Source: Acanthaster planci (lineage: Eukaryota; Echinodermata; Asteroidea; Valvatida; Acanthasteridae). From it: a stretch of 64,000 nt of DNA. A model generated the notes under the pieces. It did no database searches, was not told the DNA's origin, and saw nothing but the letters and a program-made list of their open reading frames with translations. The stretch covers positions 1,072,710 to 1,136,709 of the forward strand of contig NW_019091521.1 of assembly GCF_001949145.1 (NCBI RefSeq). Reading direction: 5' to 3'. Numbering within the stretch: position 1 is the stretch's first letter; each line of letters starts with the position of its first letter. Shown here one piece after another: positions 47,501-57,401 of this stretch. The translations under genes were made by a program, and so were the position numbers.

Positions 47501-50500
47501 TTTGAAATCGGTTAATGTGCAGATGGAAAAAGCTAACGGAATACATTTGGCCCAAAATTCTACTTTTAGAGCAAAATTATCACGCATGTATTTCAGGATA
47601 TGTGTTTAACTTAGATGCCGACGGAGACCCGCTGTTCTAAAATGCCAAAGTAGCTCTTGATCTCAGGGTCATCAGAAGAGTACTGAATTATCCCTGAGTA
47701 AGATCTCTGATGTCCACGACTGATCTTTCTTGAACTTAGCATGCATGCATAAACGCTTAATACTATAAGTACATGTACATCTGTGAAGTTTCAAAAAGGG
47801 TTTTGTTCTTATGGCTAGTTACAGTTCACGCCCTCGAGCGTGTTTCCCACCTAGCATCTGCATACGTCAATGGGAACAGTTAACATTTTTAGCTAACTTG
47901 TTTTGGAAAATTCAGTCTCTCGGAGGAAACTGATTTTTATAAAATTGGCTCCAAGGAGGCCGTACGGCATTACTTTAAGAAGTATCAGGAGTATCTTCAT
48001 TTATTAGTACCAATGCCATTTTCAGAAACAAGAGATTTTAATGTATGAAATTCCTGTTAATGCATTTTATTACAACAGATATGTGGCCGTTCAGACTGAC
48101 CTTCGAGAGGGCGATACTGGAGAATTTCTCCCATGCCAGGACCGTCTCCTCCCCGGTCCTGCCGGCTTGCTGCCCCTTGAAGATCCGGGCCCCCGTCACG
48201 GTGGAGACACCCATGCCGTCCCCCACGAAGAACACAATGTTCTTGGCCACGTTGCGGTTCAGGCTGGCCTCCCTGCTCAGCGCTTTCTGCAGCGTGTCCT
48301 GGGCTTGGTCATTCCAGAATCGAGCATCTAAGAGGCCAAGGTACAGAGCGAAGTTCAACTGTTACCAGATACATGTTGACCGTAATCAAACGGAGGCGTT
48401 ATCACGGGAGTACGCCTCAGACTACAAGTTTGTATTCGTAACCCCTTGTTCCCTGCTGGAGATTCCAAGAAGACAAAGTTGTTCAGGCTCCGCAGTGTAC
48501 ACCAATCACCCGGAAATTTTTACTACTTGTAGTTATGCTACACGCTCTAAGAAACCTACATGTATAGTGCACTGTAAATGCAACTGTGTTGTATAATGGA
48601 GCGTTTTAATGGCTGTATGATTGTATGAAGTATAATGCCGTAATTTGTGAGTAATTAAGCATTATCGCATACAATCAAGTTCTAAAAGGTGTACTCCGGC
48701 TGGCTCACCGTGTAGTGCATGTAGTCGCTCATAATCCTTATATGGAGGCAGATAATTTTGGACCCTCCCTTACGAACTCAACAGTCACGTCTGATCAATT
48801 TAGAACTTGACATGCATGTATAAGACACTCCCTATTTGTACCAACGTCAAGTGTCGAATCAATATGACAGGTTTTGATATTAAGGTCATTTTAAATTTCA
48901 TGACTCCAAACGTGTCTTGCATTAGGCACTTAATGGGTCAGGTCTGGGTTTTTGCTGAGCTGTCTCCCTCCCATCTTTCAGCGAACATCTTGACAAAAGG
49001 CTGACAAAAGATGGTTAGCAAAATGATTGACTTGTCAATACATAAGAAAGGCAGGCAATCAGTGACTGACTTTTCGATCACCTAGGAGCAACCTGTGGTC
49101 AGTGGATTTTCCAAAAGAAATTAACAACCTGATGATGTCTATTTTTGAAAACGAAGAGCGGTTTGGTTTCCCTCTTAGCAATGAATTTGAAATAGGTTAC
49201 AAACTTTCAAAACTTAATTGTATTAAATATGTTTGTATGGGAAAATGGAAAATTAAAGTTAACTATAGCCAATGTATTTGGCTTCAAAAGAGCAATAACG
49301 AGATAGTGGGAAATTTGGGATGTTTCTTTTTAAGAAGAATGTGTACTGCACGCATGGCAAAATTTAGACGAAATTCAACCTCTGTACTGCATGGTTTTGA
49401 TTACTGCCATAAGTCTTCAAATGTGTTATTGCCTTTCACGTTTGGTAACGCTTGATCTAGTTTTTCCCCAAACGCCGTATTGTTGTTATTCCAACTTGCA
49501 GCCAGACTGCTTTTGTTCAGAACTGAAACACTCTTTTCATACCCCCGATTTCCTTTTTTCCTTACCAATATCACAAAGGAAAAGTACAAAGCTACCACTG
49601 CCGCACCAATGATCGATTTCAGAGAAGTGAGAAGAAGGATTTACCAGCCTATGGCTTTCGACCTGCTGTTTACGTTTGAAAAGAATTTGATTGTGACGCT
49701 TTTTTTGGGGGGGGTGATCACTACGAATGCACTAAACATACTTGTGATATAAAAAAGGTACCTCGGAGCCTCGTTCACTTTATATATCTACATAGCAAAT
49801 GAACAATTGTCGCGCCGACTAAACGTATTCATTCACACACGTTGAACGTTCCACCTACTAACCAAACTGTATTGAATCATTCAAAGCCAGGTTGAGAGTA
49901 TACTTCAGTCCTAAAAACGACATTTTAATAAGTCAACGCCATTCACTTATATGGGGTAAACAACATGCGGCCCGGACCTGTTTGTAAGCCTGCAAAACAG
50001 AAATGCTAAAAATTTAGAAATGCATATCACTGACGAATCAAAGAACCCCTTCTTGTCCATGGGCCATCCTCGGTTAATCTTCACTTCCCAACGTCACCTC
50101 TGGTTCCCCATTTTTGAAGTTGGGGACGGTGAGCCCATGGACGATTTACCTTATATAACCTATGTAATTCAACCAAGCAATTGAACGAATAAAACTCTCT
50201 CATGCAGGGAGAGCATTAATATAAAAAACAAAGCAATACAAAACAAACAAAACAATTACAAAAAGCAATATTAATACAATTGAAAAACGGGGTACAGCAG
50301 AGCACAACACGACAGAAGTAGAAAGAAACGAAACAAAACAAACATGAAACATCAACATACACCCACAGCTAGTACCACATGATTTTCCCTGGAGCAATTG
50401 CAGTGTATCATTATGAGACAAGTTAACAAGAAAGTGCTATAGCAGGTTAGCTTAGCTCAGAATAGATAATCCAGCCTCCCAACCTACCCCTTTATGCCCA

Positions 50501-50789
50501 GGTATTATCAGTACAAACTTTTATCACCCAGGGGAAGTCGTTCTAGGGATGGGAGTGTGGTTCCCCACCGTCTAAAGGGACCCCTCTGTTGTGTCAACAG
50601 AGGCACGAATGCTGGTCTTCAGTGGAACCTGTCTCACTAATGTCTCGTAAACCGGCTGGAAAAACTGATAGGTTTAATGAGAGCCTTATTGGCCAGACTA
50701 TTTCAACTAGATATCGTTAACTCACTCTCTGCCCATGAACAGCCGACAAAACCAAGATACAAAAGTATCACGGTCCACGTCAGACGCAT
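35505..50789 (-). CDS. Alkaline phosphatase, tandem copy C (10 coding exons)
   Basis: Coding exons in order: 50726-50789, 48101-48327, 43721-43895, 42299-42474, 41016-41118, 40029-40127, 38547-38675, 37894-38085, 36876-37013, 35505-35803. The sum is 1,602 nt, or 533 aa plus stop. Signal peptide MRLTWTVILLYLGFVGCSWA. Motifs are FVGDGMG, PDSAATATAF, RVTHATP, RIDHAHH and TADHSHV. Around the last zinc His the sequence is ESHSMEDVA, whereas A and B have THGGEDVA and D has THAGEDVA. The Cys pair CLGDKKHC is followed by a hydrophobic tail (VVTGGLAVFSVFVNVW), a good GPI signal. Exon 9 wording ([14 protein letters not shown]) groups C with D. Introns 6 and 8 each contain a short tandem duplication touching an exon boundary; intron 2 holds a 1-kb inverted-repeat element. 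Probably functional, possibly with altered kinetics. Confidence 0.92.
37609..37907. repeat. Tandem duplication, 149/150 bp, copying the exon 8 donor site of gene C
   Basis: Copies 37609-37757 and 37758-37907 are nearly identical, with a few substitutions and one inserted T. The unit includes the last 14 nt of exon 8 and its donor (minus strand AACCCAGTTTTAG|GTAACATGAC). The left copy therefore holds a decoy donor at 37743 inside intron 8 without an exon in front of it. Gene D keeps a single diverged version of this intron sequence near 58510-58620. Confidence 0.9.
38763..38815 (-). pseudogene. Relic 5' half of ALP exon 7 in intron 6 of gene C
   Basis: On the minus strand CGACAG|GTCTGTTTGAGAGC leads into codons LFESYNLYGTDRTDEP, matching the start of true exon 7 ([17 protein letters not shown], from 38675). 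The acceptor is kept, but the second half of the exon and the donor are absent. The offset to the true exon start is 140 bp and adjoining intron sequence also matches, so a tandem duplication of about 140 bp is the likely origin. Confidence 0.8.
38831..40028. other. Rest of intron 6 of gene C, no gene seen
   Basis: AT-moderate intron sequence. 39090-39400 has somewhat repetitive CAATGT/CCAAT wording but no recognisable element. No frame continues with family features. Confidence 0.5.
41950..42247 (+). mobile_element. Short interspersed element, same family as 17673-17990
   Basis: It matches the 17673 copy end to end with scattered differences and ends with the same AGCCCATGGAGTCGA. It sits about 50 bp from exon 4 of gene C, in intron 4, close to the donor side. 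No coding frame. Confidence 0.6.
44270..44474 (+). other. Exon-like open reading frame of unknown origin
   Basis: A plus-strand frame inside intron 2 of gene C reads YPDIRVLTISVPDLL, continues through DSKAVAAMVVRSVG and ends KKSLNQQIRQVSQK. It is bounded by an acceptor-like GAAATTAG at 44262-44269 and a strong donor-like AAAAAG|GTACGT at 44475. Its residue mix looks protein-like rather than random, unlike other frames in the introns. I do not recognise the family. No partner exon with matching phase was found, so it may be a captured exon, a retroelement piece or chance. Confidence 0.3.
45116..46139. mobile_element. Inverted-repeat element of about 1 kb in intron 2 of gene C
   Basis: The left arm (CTTGGTCA... 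TGCGTACCTGCGTACGTA ... AATCAAGGCGAAGAG ... ATATGCAAATCAGCTG ... ACGCCTTG) reappears in reverse complement ending at 46139 with the blocks in the same order over about 180 bp. The middle has no transposase. Borders are approximate and no clear target duplication was identified. Confidence 0.7.
48328..50725. other. Intron 1 of gene C, no gene seen
   Basis: A 2.4-kb AT-rich intron. A 117-codon plus-strand frame at 49102-49455 lacks any recognisable motif and I treat it as chance. No transposon ends were recognised. Confidence 0.5.
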
Positions 50790-50919
50790 CTTGCAGTAGA
50801 CGTTAGTGGGGCTGGGAGGTCCCAAACTCGAACTGGTTGCTCTCGAGGAAACGTCGATCTAATAGGGTCCGCTGTTTTGATGTCACAGGTGTGTTTTCCT
50901 GCTACTGACTGCTAAAACT

Positions 50920-50925
50920 ATATAT
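50920..50925 (-). promoter_or_regulatory. Candidate TATA box of gene C
   Basis: The minus strand reads ACCATATATAGTTTTAGCAG about 135 nt upstream of the gene C start codon. The spacing suits a short 5' UTR. Confidence 0.4.
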
Positions 50926-51390
50926 GGTTGGCCGAAGATACAAAAGTACTGCTGCGTTCTACACTTGCGAAATCTGAAGAACCTGATCTGTTTCTCTTTG
51001 GAATCTGCACTTTGTCTTATAAAACCCCGCACACAACAACTGCAACTCATTTATTTCGGTAGTACTCCAAGCTATGACCAAGTTCAATGGTAAGCTATGA
51101 CATGAACGTACAGTGTGCATGTACATTGAACATCGGTACGTGTTTTTACAAAACGCACAGGTTGGTTCCAAGAACACTAACCATATAGTTTAAACTACTT
51201 ATAATGGAAGGTGGCCACACTAAGAAAAGACGATCTTGTGCACACAGGAAAAATTACGATTTTAAAATCTGTTAACAGAGCACTAAAAGTCCACTTAAAT
51301 TAGAACGGGATTTTCTGAAGTAAACTAATGAACAGAAAATCCGAGAGAAACTGATCATTGAAGTCGACCCCTGTTAATTGGCCGTTAATA

Positions 51391-51460
51391 CTTCTTGCCA
51401 CCAAAGCTATTTGTGCGCGTGCATGCATAATTATGAATTTATTAGTAAAGAGGTCTATAC
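51391..51460 (+). repeat. Dispersed repeat, partner of 56255-56322
   Basis: CTTCTTGCCACCAAAGC, then TGCATAATTATGAATT and AGAGGTCTAT match the 56255 copy in order at about 80% identity by eye. Similarity continues weakly to the left of both. Family unknown. Confidence 0.55.
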
Positions 51461-51629
51461 CATAACTAGGTGCATGCTGCATACCAAATCGGGAGCTGCT
51501 GTTCAGTCACGTGACCCGCACTCTTTACACATTGATCCCCAGTGGGTAGCTTTTTGGCATCGATTCTTACTTTGTCAAAGAAATTTACGGAGCCTTGGAA
51601 TATACTGTTCTATAGCCACCAAATGTGTG

Positions 51630-51835
51630 TCGCGTCGTCCCGTCGCTCGGACGCCATGAAGCGACGCCACGACGCGACGTTTCGGCAGATCTGTCGCATC
51701 GTGCCGTCGCGTCCTGCCATCGACCTATTGCGTCGTGGCCTTTAGCTGTCGCGTCGTGTAGTCGCGTCGTGCCGTCGACCCTTGACGTCATGTCGTGCCG
51801 TGGCATTGTGCTCTTGCCGTCGCCTCATTACTAGT
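51630..51835. repeat. CpG-rich minisatellite built on GTCGCGTCGTGCC
   Basis: Degenerate units of about 10 to 15 bp around GTCGCGTCGTGCC/GTCGTGCCGTCG repeat across about 200 bp, with some units on the opposite strand at the left end (GCGACGCCACGACGCGACG). The local density of CGTCG is far above the surroundings. Every frame remains partly open because of the repeat, which explains the short ORFs there. Confidence 0.7.
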
Positions 51836-54800
51836 GGAGATAGGGGGCGCCCTTAGAGACGGATGATCCCAATAGATACCATTCTTCTTGATCAAATCTT
51901 GTAGGCCCTATGAGTGCATTCCACCAAATCGTTGGATATATGCGCGTGAGCTCCTTAATTTTTTTGTGATCCCGATCAGCTTTTACAATAAGTCATGCCA
52001 TAATCAGGGGGATCATAGAAATGTTTCTGTAAGTCCCGAATTTCGGACTGGCAGTTTCCAATTCCAGGGTATTTCATCCACAAAATCCCCAATTTGCGGG
52101 CCTATTTGGGATAGAAGCGGGCGGCTACATCCAGAGCTGAGCTGAGCGCATAGTTTTACTACTATTTTGGGGGTATCTTCGGGGAAAGGCAAATAAAAAA
52201 ATCACGTGGCTAACCCGTATAAAATTGAACGAAAAGTGATCTTCCGGCCATAATCTTTAATTTCCAGTAAAAAACGAAGGCCAACCTGTTTTTGAGTGTC
52301 CCGGTCTGATTTTGCGCTCTTTTCTATGAGCGCGTATTTCGTGTCGTGCAACCCTATGCACGCACAGTATTTTTCCAGGACTGGTGACATACGTCCCGTA
52401 ACATACAGGAAAGCTAAAATTCATGATTTGTACAAATCCCTTTTTTTAGCATGTATCATGTGTTAATAGGTGAACTTAAAAGAGACAGATAAACGGTGTC
52501 CACAAAATTTGATAGAAGTTAATGGACTCCCGGCAGTTCCGTGTCGAGGGGAGAGGGTATTATCCAGCAAGGCTTTAGTACATTTCTGTTGCTAGCAGTT
52601 TACTCATATCCTTTGCTCTGTCCCATTTTAAAACTTATACCGAATGCATTTTTTTTTTCTTAGGGATGGAGAACTTTTCCAGAAAGCGCTGGCACAGATA
52701 GGTATTTTTTAAAAATAAACTAGACTGATGAGGGTCAATAACAACAATTAACAGTCATAATCTCTTGGACTTGAATTCAAAACGAAAAAATTACCTATTT
52801 TGAGATTACTGCGTATTTTGAAATTGCACATAGTTAGGGATCCATCGCCCAATAACGACACGAGGCTCAAGCATGACCATAAACGTCACTTCCCAAGCCA
52901 ATGAATTTTAAGCCCACGGAAAAAAAATGTTCGGCGACATGATTTCTTCACTTGTGAAAAACATTGACGAGAATATCGGAAGGCACTAATGATTACAGAG
53001 GACTCCAAACAACTGCATAGTATACATGAATTTGAGTTTCCAGCTGTTTGATGTAGGCCTACGTGAGGCTGAGGTTTTAAGAGAGCATCTCCCCACCCCT
53101 ACCACCCAAATCGTATGTTTTTATTAGGAGAATTTTTTAAAAAATTCAACGCAGTCTTGCTTTTTGCCCATTGCTCTAAAATCCAACTCGTCACAGCCAA
53201 TTAACGCTTTAGTCTGCTTATTGTAGGTTTAGTTTACGAATTAAAAAAGGCTGATCAACAGCACGGTTTGTGCATGATCGCTGCATACTGTGTTCCCGAT
53301 CAGTATGGCGCCGTTCTCGCCTGTTCATCACGATCATCATGCCCGCAATTTAATCATCTTTTTATTCCTCAATTATCAAGATAAGTTACTGTACTGTTTC
53401 ATTTTAATAAAATTCGGATCTCTACAATATTGTGTATTTACACATCTTTACCCAATAAAAACGCTACGAACAAATTGAACATGTTATACACTTCAAAGAT
53501 TTCGTTGATGAACTTATTCCCGTACAAATACCCTGCTTATACAAAGCCTGCTACGCTAACAGAGTTAATTCTTACAACAGTCCCAGGATGTGTCGCAAAT
53601 TTACGCTTATAAACCGACATATAAAGCAGATTCAGAACAAAATCTGAACATTTTAGAGGTAATAAATAGGGGGTTAATTGGTCAGTCCGAAGTCCCCAAT
53701 CCGACAAAAATGGAACTGCATTTTTATATCGGCTCGAGGGAACGCAGATTAAAGCCGGGTACTAGTAACGGCCTCTGTGTAGCAAGCGTGCAACTGATCT
53801 TTACTGAAAATCGCGCACGCCTAGTGCGTGCACGCAGCTCGATACCTGTACGTGCGTGCACTTTACAACTCAAGAACGGACGAATTACGTCCATAAAAGT
53901 ACTGTTGTCTCTCACTTATTTTCCTCGATGTTGCAGTCCATGGTTCGTTCTGAAATTCCTAAACCTCCCAGACGGATAGATGAGGCCACGAAGAACTTGT
54001 AAACGTGAAAAATTAGTTTCTTCAACAAGATTAACAAAGAACAAAATAGAACCAATTTTGTGGTCGTTTTGTACACAACTTTTTTTAACCTTGACGTCAG
54101 TTGTAATGAAATGAAGACAATGTCCAACCTGGGCTAGTTGTACACATGGTAATTTACGGAGGGCTGAGAACCAGTTTCTTCCATCCTGCGTTTTTATGAT
54201 TTCTTCATCCCGTAATAAATTATCTCACGATGTCAATATCTTGCCTGTATTATTTTGTCATCCCGACAAAAAGTATGTCAGGATCTAACAAGTCGGATGG
54301 AACTTCCAGAGCTCCGTATTACGGTAATTCATCGTCATGCTGAGATCAAGTTGGATGGACCCTAACTATATCCAGCAAGAAATAAGACCGAGGGGTACAC
54401 CCCACATGTCCAATCGTTATACACATTTTAGCCTATAGTGTTACCTAACACATCCCCCCAGATATCTGAAAAGAATCCCTGAGATTCAAGTGAAACAATG
54501 ACCAACACAAAGCGGGGGGGTTCTCTCCGTCTAATACCGGTATCTTGCTTCACATTTCTCTCCAAAAGCTCCCAGAAAATTGCTGAACAAACACACCCGT
54601 GACCAAAAAATGTTTTCAGAAGTCGTCTACGCGTGGCAGTTTGACAATCAGAAAAATAAATGAGGAAATTGTAAGAAAAATTACCCCCTCCACGGTCTAA
54701 AAGAGAGAGGCCAATGGGCATTTTTTTCCAGAGTGGCACCTGTAACACCCAGGCAAACGAGACCAAACATTAAAATTGTGAATATCATTTGAATAAATAA

Positions 54801-55107
54801 TTCCATAACAAATCTTTCAAGCGGGCTTACATATTTGACGTCTGGTACAATTGCAAAAAGGCCCAGCTCTTTTCACGTTGAAAGGTCTCCGAATTCTAAT
54901 CGATTAAACATTGAGAATATCTCAGCGCTAGACGTCGCAAACCAAAATAAAGCCGAGTTTTTCCTGGCAGCGAAGGCTGCTATAAGTTGAGTGAAATGAT
55001 ACACCTTGTTAAATATCGCAAAATTTGCTCTTTACCCAAATGCAGGCCGTACAATCGAGATAGGAATGGACCGAAAGGCACAAAAAATGGAGTCTCGCTT
55101 GTTGGGA

Positions 55108-55395
55108 TCAATTTTGGTCGGGAAAGGGGTGTCCTGAGAAAGCCATGGAGCTAAGGAACTTTTGGCAAATTAACAGATTTTCGCCTGCAGATGATGCGTT
55201 CGACTCGAGGACCATTTTTGTTTTCATTCCACCAACCATCGATTTTGTAGTCACTGATTTATCAAGCACAGGATACTTTTGACTGTTTAGGGAGTCATCA
55301 CCCAGAAGAGACCGAGACTCAAAGTCAGTCTCAAAGTCGGCTTCAAAGTCAGCTTTTTCTGACGCGTAATCAACGATGCGTTGTCTGGTGCAGAA
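55108..55395 (-). other. Short acidic open frame with a 12-bp internal repeat
   Basis: The minus-strand frame between stops contains DFEADFETDFES from a GACTTTGA-based 12-bp tandem repeat (about 55312-55352), then an unremarkable polar sequence to a stop at 55108. There is no initiator Met at its start; an acceptor-like CACCAG is near 55385. It could be an exon or chance. No family recognised. Confidence 0.2.
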
Positions 55396-56254
55396 TCATT
55401 GATTCTGCAAGGCCAGATCCTTTGGTTCCTATAACCCTTGGAGCACATACAAGGAACTGCCTCAACTGCGCAAGAATCTGCTTGTGCGAGAGTGCTTATA
55501 GTGTATGTTCTCAGTTATGGCGGGGGGAAATATTCACGACCTCCCGTCATATTTCTCAAGTACATGTACATCCAACACTTAAAGGGAGGTGACACCATTT
55601 GTTTCGTCGTGATTTTACAAGATTGGCAGACTTAAGGGTTTGGGAAAAAGACAGCAGTGTTCTTCAACGGTCAAATTGAAGATCTTGAAATATACCTTGG
55701 GGGAAAAAATGAAATACTGGGCGTTCTGAGTGAGCAAACGGCATACTCTCGTGGTCTATCCACAGATGAACTAACATGACATCTGCTATAGCCCTTTAAA
55801 AGCGCATTTTGTCCATGGTCAAAACTACTCAGTAAATTTACTTAAGTAATACGTGTACGTAAAATGTAACATTGCAACACCGTGGATTCATGAAAAACTT
55901 TATCGAGCCGTACAGTTACTGCAGTCGACTTGTGCCCGTGCGTAACACGGACGGACGGCCCTACATATTCTATACTTGTGCGTGCGCGATTATGCTTCGT
56001 GACCGTGTACACTTTAACGTCTGTTAGCACGTCAATGGAATTCTGAAATCCATTCTCAGTTTACCAACTAACGTAAGTTTAAAGGAAATTATATCTGGAA
56101 ACACGGGAGGTTTAACTCCCGGAAATCGTAGTTTTCGTTGACAAAAATCCTCTTGCTGTGAACTTGGCTCGGGATGGCAACATTTTGGCGTTCAGAAACC
56201 TTGAAAGAAATTATCAAAATCGCACCCCCGTGCGTTCTCAATGGCCCGCTCACA

Positions 56255-56322
56255 CTTCTTGTCGCCAAGGCCATTTGTGTGCATGCGTGCATAATTATGA
56301 ATTCAATAGCGAAAAAGGTCTA
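56255..56322 (+). repeat. Dispersed repeat, partner of 51391-51460
   Basis: CTTCTTGTCGCCAAGGCC, then TGCATAATTATGAATT and AAAGGTCTAT match the other copy. It lies in the C-D spacer. Confidence 0.55.
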
Positions 56323-57401
56323 TTGGTGAACTGCTATGGGAAGAAAACTTGTTTGAAGGTTAGTTTGAAACCGGGACCATTGCCATGGTTGGCTGCCATT
56401 TTCTAAATGTTTACTGGCTTCTGGGTACCCTGCTCCAGTGCCCGCTGTAAACGTAACGCGTTGGCCATAAGCATACAATAATAACCTTAGCAGCCTGTGC
56501 ACAAACTTCATGAATACACCTTGTGAGCCTATTTATTTCAAATTTTGAAGGAGGTAACCATAATTGGGTACCAAGACCCAAGCGTCCCAGTCTCCCACTC
56601 CTCTTTTAACACCCGTCGCCAAAAGTTTGATTGATCTCACACTGTTTTCCACAAAACCACAGATGTTCATACACTAGGAAGTAAACTATGGAAATATCAA
56701 CATCAATCATTTTTTCCAGCCCCCCATGAAGTCCCCAAATTTGGCAATATACATAAACACCTTTTATCTTTTCAAGAGGTAATAGGTAGATTTGAAAAAT
56801 CGGGATGAATTTTTTCACACCACCAAGAATTTCAAAAAACAAAAACAATCCCCATAAACACTTACATGACGTATTTCACGAAGTGTTAATTTTTAAGCTA
56901 AAATCCCGTTTCCATCATGCATATGCCCTGGCCATTTTTGTAGGCTAGGGCCTATAATTGTGTTGGGCTCAATGGATCGACCTATTAATGGCTGATGCCT
57001 AGTGGTCTATTGATATCCCCCCTCCCCACTTTGAAAACCATTCCTCTACTGGTGGCCTGGGCACACTATGGAGAATTATGATGTGCTATACTTGAAACCG
57101 AATGAAAACTTGAAGAGAGTCCTATGATGCAAGAAGACCACAGCAAATTGACAACTTTAACGGTCAAGTAGCAATTTCAACTGCTATTTCATGCATTGTT
57201 TTCACTAAACATAATTAATCCGAGTTGGCACTATGGTCTACGGGACATAGTATTTTTTGGTTGTTTCATTATGGGATATTTGTAGATCTCATCTTCACCT
57301 TTTTGTCCATATTTTTCGTTCAGAATGTAAAGACATATCATTCAGACAAATCAAGGACCATCCGAACTCTGACAAACACTGTAACCATTGGAACGCCCCC
57401 T

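Larger units (their letters stand above)
50790..57401. other. Spacer between gene C (5' side) and gene D (3' side)
   Basis: A 6.6-kb spacer holding the presumed gene C promoter, one of two related repeats (51391), a CpG-rich minisatellite (51630-51835), a short acidic frame with a 12-bp repeat (55108-55395) and the partner repeat (56255). Between these, 51840-55100 and 56330-57400 show only AT-rich sequence without supportable genes. Confidence 0.5.

Noticed and set aside
48045-48596. 183-codon plus-strand frame, the longest on that strand
   Set aside because: It is the antisense shadow of ALP gene C exon 2 (48101-48327) continued into intron 1; the minus strand carries the conserved protein.
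49102-49455. 117-codon plus-strand frame in intron 1 of gene C
   Set aside because: AT-rich codon use, no motif and no splice context; expected by chance in AT-rich DNA of this length.
53590-53979. 129-codon plus-strand frame in the C-D spacer
   Set aside because: No recognisable domain, no splice signals of note and low-complexity residues.
54428-54766. 112-codon minus-strand frame in the C-D spacer
   Set aside because: No family resemblance and no paralogous sequence in the array; likely chance.
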